Source: an uncultured Megasphaera sp. (GTDB lineage: Bacteria > Bacillota > Negativicutes > Veillonellales > Megasphaeraceae). From it: 10,579 bases of DNA. Below are positions 7,571 through 10,579 of this stretch, piece by piece. The position numbers were made by a program, and so were the translations under genes. Within the stretch, counting starts at the first letter, position 1; every line of letters starts with the position of its first letter. Location of the stretch: the NCBI GenBank assembly GCA_937895695.1, contig CALBLM010000368.1, positions 1 to 10,579 on the forward strand, written 5' to 3'. Under the pieces are notes generated by a model. It was not told where the DNA came from and did not search any database. It saw nothing but the letters and a program-made list of their open reading frames with translations.

Positions 7571-8351
7571 CTTCCCAGAACTGTTGTTCATTGACTTTTC
7601 GTAGCATTTCATCAACATATTCATCAAATTCTCTTTCCCGTTTGGCATAAGGGTTCTCCTTCCGCTTGGGCTGACCGTTGCTGTTGACAAGGACAGCTTG
7701 TATATAATTGATATTGTTGGCTCCGTTGTCATGGGCGATGTCGATCGCTCGGCAGACCGCTTCACTGCCCCACTCATCGGACAGTTCCATGAGTCGTTTG
7801 CCTAAGAGGGAATTGACCTGGCCAACGTGCTGAATATAATGGCTGACAGCCGTCGTATCTTTTTTCCTTGCTGCGTCTGTTGCCTGCACTTCCGATGCCG
7901 GCAACTCGTCAGACTGTATGGATTCCGTGACAACATCTGCCGATGTATCCGGTTCTTGAACTTCTTTTTTTCTAGCACGACACCGAGCGACGCGCTGACG
8001 CGTCTGTTGCCGACGGCGTTCGTCTTTTTGGTAATCTTGTATATCGTCCCAAAGGAGGAGCTGAATGATACCTGTTTCGTCACGATGAATGAGGTCAATC
8101 CGTTCCAATACGTCCAAGGCTTTTTCAATATACCCGTTGCGCCGATGCAGGGCTTTGGCAATCAAGGCGATTGTCATGGGCTCGTTGGCCGATACATAGA
8201 CCAATCCGTTATCATTTATCATGCCTGCCAAGTCTTTGAGGTAAAACCACACGACAAAATAGGTATCGCCATTGGGCTGGTTAAGCAAATATATCATCCG
8301 CGGATCTTGAAATAATCCGACTTTTGTTTTTAACCAAGAAAGCTGTCTCAT
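7509..8351 (-). CDS. Phage replisome organiser with DnaD-like C-terminal domain
   Basis: This 280-residue protein begins with a phage replisome-organiser N-terminal domain (1-110), a winged-helix fold that starts MRQLSWLKTKVGLFQDPRM and includes DTYFVVWFYLKDLAG. An Arg-rich linker (111-130) and an acidic low-complexity segment (131-165) follow. Residues about 166-225 look DnaD-like (WGSEAVCRAIDIAHDNG, then INYIQAVLVN). Such proteins bind an origin and recruit helicase loading factors. Start at 8351: GAGGAG lies 8 bases upstream; a longer start at 8384 lacks one and falls near the predicted transcription start of the motif at 8391-8426. First gene of the replication block. Confidence 0.85.
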   Translation of the reverse strand: MRQLSWLKTKVGLFQDPRMIYLLNQPNGDTYFVVWFYLKDLAGMINDNGLVYVSANEPMTIALIAKALHRRNGYIEKALDVLERIDLIHRDETGIIQLLLWDDIQDYQKDERRRQQTRQRVARCRARKKEVQEPDTSADVVTESIQSDELPASEVQATDAARKKDTTAVSHYIQHVGQVNSLLGKRLMELSDEWGSEAVCRAIDIAHDNGANNINYIQAVLVNSNGQPKRKENPYAKREREFDEYVDEMLRKVNEQQFWEDAETTDDERNSAGYDGSASP

Positions 8352-8390
8352 TGCCAAAACTCCTCTACTGTATGATGGGAACAACGCCCT

Positions 8391-8426
8391 TATCTATATA
8401 AGAGAACCGTTTTTGGAAAAACGCAC
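8391..8426 (-). promoter_or_regulatory. Shared bipartite promoter-like motif upstream of the DnaD-like gene
   Basis: On the minus strand GTGCGTTTTT (8417-8426), 11 bases, TCTCTTATATA (8395-8405), then ATA at 8391-8393. It matches the motif before the amidase block in both sequence blocks and in spacing, while the 11-bp gaps differ in sequence. It is 44 bp upstream of the DnaD-like start. Possibly read by the sigma-like factor at 4635-5207. Confidence 0.6.
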
Positions 8427-8427
8427 C

Positions 8428-8458
8428 TTTCTTACAATAAAAAAGAAATTGTAAGAAA
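8428..8458. promoter_or_regulatory. Perfect 11-bp inverted repeat, likely operator
   Basis: TTTCTTACAAT (8428-8438) and ATTGTAAGAAA (8448-8458) are exact reverse complements with a 9-base A-rich gap. The repeat ends one base before the GTGCGTTTTT block of the promoter-like motif, where an activator or repressor of the replication block would be expected. No T-tract follows on the minus strand, so it is not a terminator there. Confidence 0.5.
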
Positions 8459-8482
8459 TGATCCCTAGGCCATAAAATATCC

Positions 8483-8512
8483 TTGACGAAAATCCATGAA
8501 ATTTGATATAAT
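8483..8512 (+). promoter_or_regulatory. Promoter of tRNA-Ser
   Basis: TTGACG (8483-8488), 18-bp spacer, perfect TATAAT (8507-8512), 11 bp upstream of the first base of the tRNA. Strong and correctly placed for a stable RNA gene. Confidence 0.82.
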
Positions 8513-8523
8513 AATTTCGTTAT

Positions 8524-8612
8524 GGAAAGGTGTCCGAGTGGTTTAAGGAGCTAGTCTTGAAAACTAGTGATGCGGCAACGCACCGTGGGTTCGAATCCCA
8601 CCCTTTCCGCCA
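8524..8612 (+). tRNA. tRNA-Ser (anticodon UGA), CCA encoded
   Basis: This 89-nt gene is a class II tRNA with a long variable arm. The acceptor arm GGAAAGG (8524-8530) pairs with CCTTTCC (8602-8608), followed by discriminator G and encoded CCA (8610-8612). The anticodon stem CTAGT/ACTAG encloses CTTGAAA, giving anticodon UGA for UCA-type serine codons. The T-arm is GTGGG, TTCGAAT, CCCAC. It is the only plus-strand gene apart from the predicted small RNA and has its own promoter. tRNA-Ser genes are frequent integration sites, but I found no second copy of its 3' end in the window. Confidence 0.97.
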
Positions 8613-8760
8613 AACTTTATTATCATTTGCGGTGAACGTTTCAAACCGTTAAAACCCTTTTAATTATGCCGATTACGATGGTTTTTGATAGTTCGTATTG
8701 TTCGCCGCTTTTTCATGTTTTTTAGACAATTTGCGCACTTTTTTATGCCGTTTTCTAATA

Positions 8761-8794
8761 AACTACCTTATTTTTTTGAGGTAGTTATTTTTTT
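8761..8794 (+). terminator. Rho-independent terminator downstream of tRNA-Ser
   Basis: AACTACCT (8761-8768) and AGGTAGTT (8779-8786) form a perfect 8-bp stem with a 10-base T-rich loop, followed by a run of seven T (8788-8794). It is about 150 bp after the tRNA; the interval 8613-8760 contains no gene that I can support. Confidence 0.75.
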
Positions 8795-8858
8795 ATTTGC
8801 CTGCTTTTCCTTACTAAAAGATATGATATCCAGCAAACAAGCAAGATTTGATACACAC

Positions 8859-8892
8859 AAAAAGCCCTGTAAGGTCGCAACTTACAAGGCTT
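8859..8892. terminator. Hairpin repeat copy A: terminator of the toxin mRNA
   Basis: This 34-bp segment is identical to 9180-9213. It folds into a 10-position stem (8864-8873 with 8881-8890) and a 7-base loop. As minus-strand RNA the middle pair is U-G, so the stem is continuous, and UUUUU (complement of 8859-8863) follows: a good terminator for the toxin gene ending at 8923. As plus-strand RNA the same pair is a C-A mismatch and the T-run is interrupted. Confidence 0.8.
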
Positions 8893-8922
8893 CTTTTTTG
8901 TGGGGCTATTAAATTATTGCCC

Positions 8923-9006
8923 TTAATGCCTATCCAACCACTTGCAAATGTAATATGCAATTACGCTTGCCATGATAGACATCATAAAAGAAAATGCAAT
9001 AGTCAT
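8923..9006 (-). CDS. Putative type I toxin, 27-residue hydrophobic peptide (Fst-like)
   Basis: The peptide begins MTIAFSFMMSIMASVIA and ends YYICKWLDRH: a single predicted membrane helix of about 20 residues followed by a short polar tail. Small membrane toxins of the Fst/PepA1 type have the same plan, with a hydrophobic run, a Trp-Leu pair and a charged end; the resemblance is in layout rather than proven homology. Expression signals are unusually complete for so small a frame: GGGGGTG seven bases before the ATG, an extended -10 promoter at 9054-9083, and a terminator at 8859-8892. The start-codon region and the terminator are both duplicated in a divergent small RNA at 9156-9217. If the pair works as a type I system, the peptide would insert in the cytoplasmic membrane when the RNA is lost. 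Confidence 0.75.
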   Translation of the reverse strand: MTIAFSFMMSIMASVIAYYICKWLDRH

Positions 9007-9011
9007 TGATA
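8990..9011. repeat. Start-codon repeat, copy 1 (in the toxin gene)
   Basis: Plus-strand GAAAATGCAATAG, then TCATTGATA, covers the toxin ATG and its first five codons. It matches 9157-9177 in 20 of 21 bases with one extra T here. The single substitution (C here, T in copy 2) becomes a G-U pair between the toxin mRNA and the small RNA, so pairing is kept. Confidence 0.85.
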
Positions 9012-9013
9012 CA

Positions 9014-9033
9014 CCCCCTAACTGTTACCAGTT
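9014..9033 (-). promoter_or_regulatory. Toxin ribosome site next to a GNRA-capped hairpin
   Basis: In the toxin mRNA a 5-bp stem AACUG/CAGUU capped by the tetraloop GUAA (9020-9033) ends one base before the ribosome site GGGGG (9014-9018). Fst-type toxin mRNAs also carry a 5' stem-loop that limits early translation; a similar role here is inferred. Confidence 0.5.
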
Positions 9034-9053
9034 TTGGGAAGGGCAACGAATAC

Positions 9054-9083
9054 AGTATAGCATAGTTGATAATTTGTTGTCAG
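9054..9083 (-). promoter_or_regulatory. Promoter of the toxin gene (extended -10)
   Basis: On the minus strand CTGACA (9078-9083), 18-bp spacer, TATACT (9054-9059) with TG one base upstream of the -10. Predicted start near 9047, giving a leader of about 40 nt and an mRNA of about 190 nt ending at the hairpin of copy A. Confidence 0.72.
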
Positions 9084-9120
9084 TACTAATATTTAAAGTT
9101 ATTCAATTCTTTTTATTTCA

Positions 9121-9149
9121 TTGACTATTATTGTGAATTTACGTATAAT
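9121..9149 (+). promoter_or_regulatory. Promoter of the antitoxin small RNA
   Basis: TTGACT (9121-9126), exactly 17 bp, perfect TATAAT (9144-9149). It is closer to consensus than the toxin promoter and faces the opposite way. The predicted start, 9156-9157, coincides with the first base of the start-codon repeat. Confidence 0.82.
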
Positions 9150-9156
9150 GTAAATG

Positions 9157-9177
9157 GAAAATGTAATAGCATTGATA
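9157..9177. repeat. Start-codon repeat, copy 2 (5' end of the small RNA)
   Basis: GAAAATGTAATAGCATTGAT plus A repeats the toxin start region at 8990-9011 in the same orientation, with one substitution and one missing T. It begins at the predicted 5' end of the small RNA and is followed two bases later by hairpin copy B. Confidence 0.85.
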
Positions 9178-9179
9178 TG

Positions 9180-9213
9180 AAAAAGCCCTGTAAGGTCGCA
9201 ACTTACAAGGCTT
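9180..9213. terminator. Hairpin repeat copy B: terminator of the small RNA
   Basis: Identical over 34 bp to 8859-8892 and in the same orientation. Stem 9185-9194 with 9202-9211, loop GTCGCAA, then TTTTTT on the plus strand (9212-9217). On the minus strand TTTTT also follows, so it may stop leftward transcription as well. Confidence 0.82.
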
Positions 9214-9240
9214 TTTTCGTATGTAAAAATACATATTTTT

Positions 9241-9280
9241 TTCTTATCTCTTCTGCTCTCTTCTTATCTCTTCTTTTCTT
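9241..9280. repeat. 20-bp pyrimidine-rich tandem repeat, two copies
   Basis: TTCTTATCTCTTCTGCTCTC (9241-9260) is followed directly by a copy (9261-9280) that differs only in its last six bases. The whole stretch from about 9235 is almost pure pyrimidine on the plus strand. No function assigned. With 9218-9332 it forms the gene-free spacer between the small RNA and the carboxyltransferase terminator. Confidence 0.6.
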
Positions 9281-9291
9281 ATCTATAAAAG

Positions 9292-9303
9292 GTAACGCGT
9301 TAC
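9292..9303. promoter_or_regulatory. Perfect 12-bp palindrome
   Basis: GTAACGCGTTAC is its own reverse complement and follows CTTATCTATAAAAG. It could be a protein-binding site, but no adjacent gene start explains one: transcription arriving from the right stops at 9333-9366. Confidence 0.3.
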
Positions 9304-9332
9304 ATCGCATGGCGACTAGGGAAAAGAATGGC

Positions 9333-9366
9333 AAAAAATAGCCCTGCATACGGAAGCATGCAGAGC
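9333..9366 (-). terminator. Rho-independent terminator of the carboxyltransferase gene
   Basis: On the minus strand the arms at 9358-9366 and 9341-9349 give a 9-bp stem with one T-G wobble and an 8-base loop, followed by TATTTTTT (9333-9340). It starts 12 bp after the stop codon at 9379. Confidence 0.88.
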
Positions 9367-9378
9367 ATATATCTCGTA

Positions 9379-10579
9379 TTATGATGTTGTATCGACTTGT
9401 AGTTCTTGTTGGACGGCTCTTCGTTTTTTAAAAAATGGCAACGCTACTTCCGGGAAAAGAACGTATCCCAATACGTCTTCCGGGCTGGCATTGGGAAATC
9501 CTTCGTCTGCCAATTGTTGTTTGGCTTTGTCCAGTTCCGGTTTCAAATCATCGGCCGGACGATGGTCAATGACCGGTTCGTCGCCAATACACATTTTTCT
9601 GAACGCTTCATCGATTTTGCCGGGTACGCGTCCGTATTTACCGCGTACAATATCTCGTACTTCGTTGGTGACGATTTTATATCGCCCGTACAAGACATTG
9701 AGGGCCGCTGCCGATCCGGCAATCTGACTGGTCGGCGTAACCAGCGGCGGATACCCCAAATCACGACGGACATTCGGCATTTCCGCCAAAACATCATCAA
9801 AACGATCTTCCGCGCCCTGTCCTTTGAGCTGATTATACAAATTGGTCAGCATGCCGCCGGGAATCTGATATTTGCGAACAGCCGGATTGATTTGGCTTGG
9901 CATGGTGAGATTAAATTCATCTGCCAATTCTTTGCGTACCTTTTTGAAATATTCCGTCAGCGGCCACAACCGTTCTACATCAATATCTGTATCATAAATG
10001 CTGTTTTGCAGGGACATGACCATCGATTCCGTTGCCGGCTGGCTCGTCACTTCACCAAACGGAGACAACGCCGTATCAATAATATCGACGCCGGCTTCAA
10101 TAGCTTTCATGTATGTCATTTCGCCAAAACCGCAAGTACAATGGGTATGCAGTTCAATGGGTATGGATAAATGCTTTTTCAGCATACGAACTAAGTTGTA
10201 CGCATCGTATGGCGACAGCAGGCCGGACATATCTTTGATGCACAATGAATCGACACCCATACTTTGCAATTCCATGGCTCCTTTAGTAAAGGATTCCATC
10301 GTATGAATCGGGCTGATTGTATAGACAATCGCTCCTTGGACATGAACGGATTTCGTATCTTTCGCCGCTTTGATGGCTGCTTCCATATTCCGCGGGTCAT
10401 TGAGGGCATCAAACACGCGGATAATATCTATACCGTTGTCTACGGCACGATTGACAAATTCATACACTACATCATCAGCATAATGCCGGTATCCCAAAAT
10501 ATTCTGCCCGCGAAACAGCATTTGCAGCGGTGTTTTTTTGACATGTTTTTTGATAGTCCGCAGCCGTTCCCACGGGTCT
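9379..10579 (-). CDS. Oxaloacetate decarboxylase alpha / transcarboxylase 5S-type carboxyltransferase (5' end outside window)
   Basis: At least 399 codons are open from the right edge to the stop at 9379. The frame continues upstream of the first in-window ATG (10521) with DPWERLRTIKKHVKKTPLQ, a conserved part of the family, so the true start lies beyond 10579. The TIM-barrel carboxyltransferase moves CO2 between a biotin carrier and pyruvate/oxaloacetate. Metal ligands are HTH in ELHTHCTCGFGE, and the Lys expected to be carbamylated is in LCIKDMSG. The C-terminal conserved domain is complete, ending LFPEVALPFFKKRRAVQQEL, but no biotinyl domain (AMKM motif) follows. Hence the enzyme must use a separate biotin carrier, as in Negativicutes oxaloacetate/methylmalonyl-CoA systems or the propionibacterial 5S subunit. 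A strong terminator follows. Whether it is a Na+-pump subunit or a soluble transcarboxylase cannot be told here. Confidence 0.9.
   Translation of the reverse strand, partial: DPWERLRTIKKHVKKTPLQMLFRGQNILGYRHYADDVVYEFVNRAVDNGIDIIRVFDALNDPRNMEAAIKAAKDTKSVHVQGAIVYTISPIHTMESFTKGAMELQSMGVDSLCIKDMSGLLSPYDAYNLVRMLKKHLSIPIELHTHCTCGFGEMTYMKAIEAGVDIIDTALSPFGEVTSQPATESMVMSLQNSIYDTDIDVERLWPLTEYFKKVRKELADEFNLTMPSQINPAVRKYQIPGGMLTNLYNQLKGQGAEDRFDDVLAEMPNVRRDLGYPPLVTPTSQIAGSAAALNVLYGRYKIVTNEVRDIVRGKYGRVPGKIDEAFRKMCIGDEPVIDHRPADDLKPELDKAKQQLADEGFPNASPEDVLGYVLFPEVALPFFKKRRAVQQELQVDTTS

Larger units (their letters stand above)
9156..9217 (+). ncRNA. Putative antitoxin RNA of about 62 nt
   Basis: It is bounded by a near-consensus promoter (9121-9149) and by a hairpin followed by TTTTTT (9212-9217). 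It consists almost wholly of two repeated blocks: 9157-9177, complementary to the toxin translation start, and 9180-9213, complementary to the toxin mRNA terminator. It has no plausible reading frame. The predicted action is pairing with the toxin mRNA to block ribosome entry and recruit an RNase, as for RNAII of the par/Fst system. Unlike that system the two genes are divergent and do not overlap, so all pairing comes from the duplicated segments. The structure is seen in the sequence; the function is inferred. Confidence 0.72.

Noticed and set aside
7827..8315. 162-residue plus-strand open frame
   Set aside because: Antisense to the DnaD-like gene, which has clear domains, start and ribosome site; no independent support.
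8590..8612. tRNA-Ser 3' end as an attachment site of an element in the window
   Set aside because: No second copy of the tRNA 3' end was found and no integrase is present; the phage-like genes are on the 5' side of the tRNA, the less usual side.
8685..8912. 75-residue Phe-rich plus-strand frame between tRNA and toxin gene
   Set aside because: It runs through the terminator at 8761-8794 and the hairpin repeat at 8859-8892, has no ribosome site, and its Phe content only reflects T-runs.
8859..9213. The two 34-bp repeats as a CRISPR remnant or as transposon ends
   Set aside because: There are only two copies, about 290 bp apart, each a hairpin flanked by T-runs in terminator position; they are direct rather than inverted, and no transposase or cas gene is near.
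9406..10170. 254-residue plus-strand open frame
   Set aside because: It lies antisense inside the well-supported carboxyltransferase gene, has no ribosome site and its translation resembles no protein family.

Overview
The window looks like chromosome of a low-to-mid GC anaerobic Bacillota. A member of the Negativicutes (Megasphaera/Veillonella-like) is my best guess, based on a free-standing oxaloacetate-decarboxylase-type carboxyltransferase subunit and a DUF1659/DUF2922/amidase set; this is inference, not a taxonomic proof. Every protein gene is on the minus strand. Only a tRNA-Ser and one putative small RNA are on the plus strand.

Layout from left to right. Positions 1-1068 hold most of a zinc-dependent medium-chain alcohol/polyol dehydrogenase with a near-consensus promoter. 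Positions 1180-4448 hold a visibly AT-richer two-gene operon: a MutT-like Nudix hydrolase followed by a 952-residue PLD/SF2-helicase/DUF3427 protein, which looks like an acquired genome-defence or nucleic-acid-processing cassette. Positions 4635-5207 encode a small sigma-70-like factor with its own terminator, preceded by a 374-bp AT-rich stretch full of inverted repeats. Positions 5582-8351 are phage-like: in transcription order, a DnaD/replisome-organiser protein, a probable helicase loader/inhibitor-like protein, an unknown 67-residue protein, a short N-acetylmuramoyl-L-alanine amidase, DUF1659 and DUF2922, closed by a strong terminator. No integrase, capsid, portal or terminase gene is present. 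A bipartite motif (GTGCGTTTTT, 11 bp, TCTCTTATATANATA) precedes both the replication block and the amidase block and may be the target of the locally encoded sigma factor. Positions 8524-8612 are tRNA-Ser(UGA).

Between the tRNA and the carboxyltransferase gene (9379 to the right edge) lies the most interesting element: a compact candidate type I toxin-antitoxin locus (8859-9217). A 27-residue hydrophobic peptide ending in YYICKWLDRH is encoded on the minus strand. A divergent plus-strand promoter drives a predicted 62-nt RNA built from second copies of two segments of the toxin gene: its start-codon region (20 of 21 bases, one gap) and its terminator hairpin (34 of 34 bases). The small RNA can therefore pair with the toxin mRNA at both its translation start and its 3' end although the two transcripts do not overlap. 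The two-site pairing recalls Fst/par-type systems; the divergent, non-overlapping layout recalls tisB/istR-type systems.

All assignments come from reading the sequence; no searches were run.
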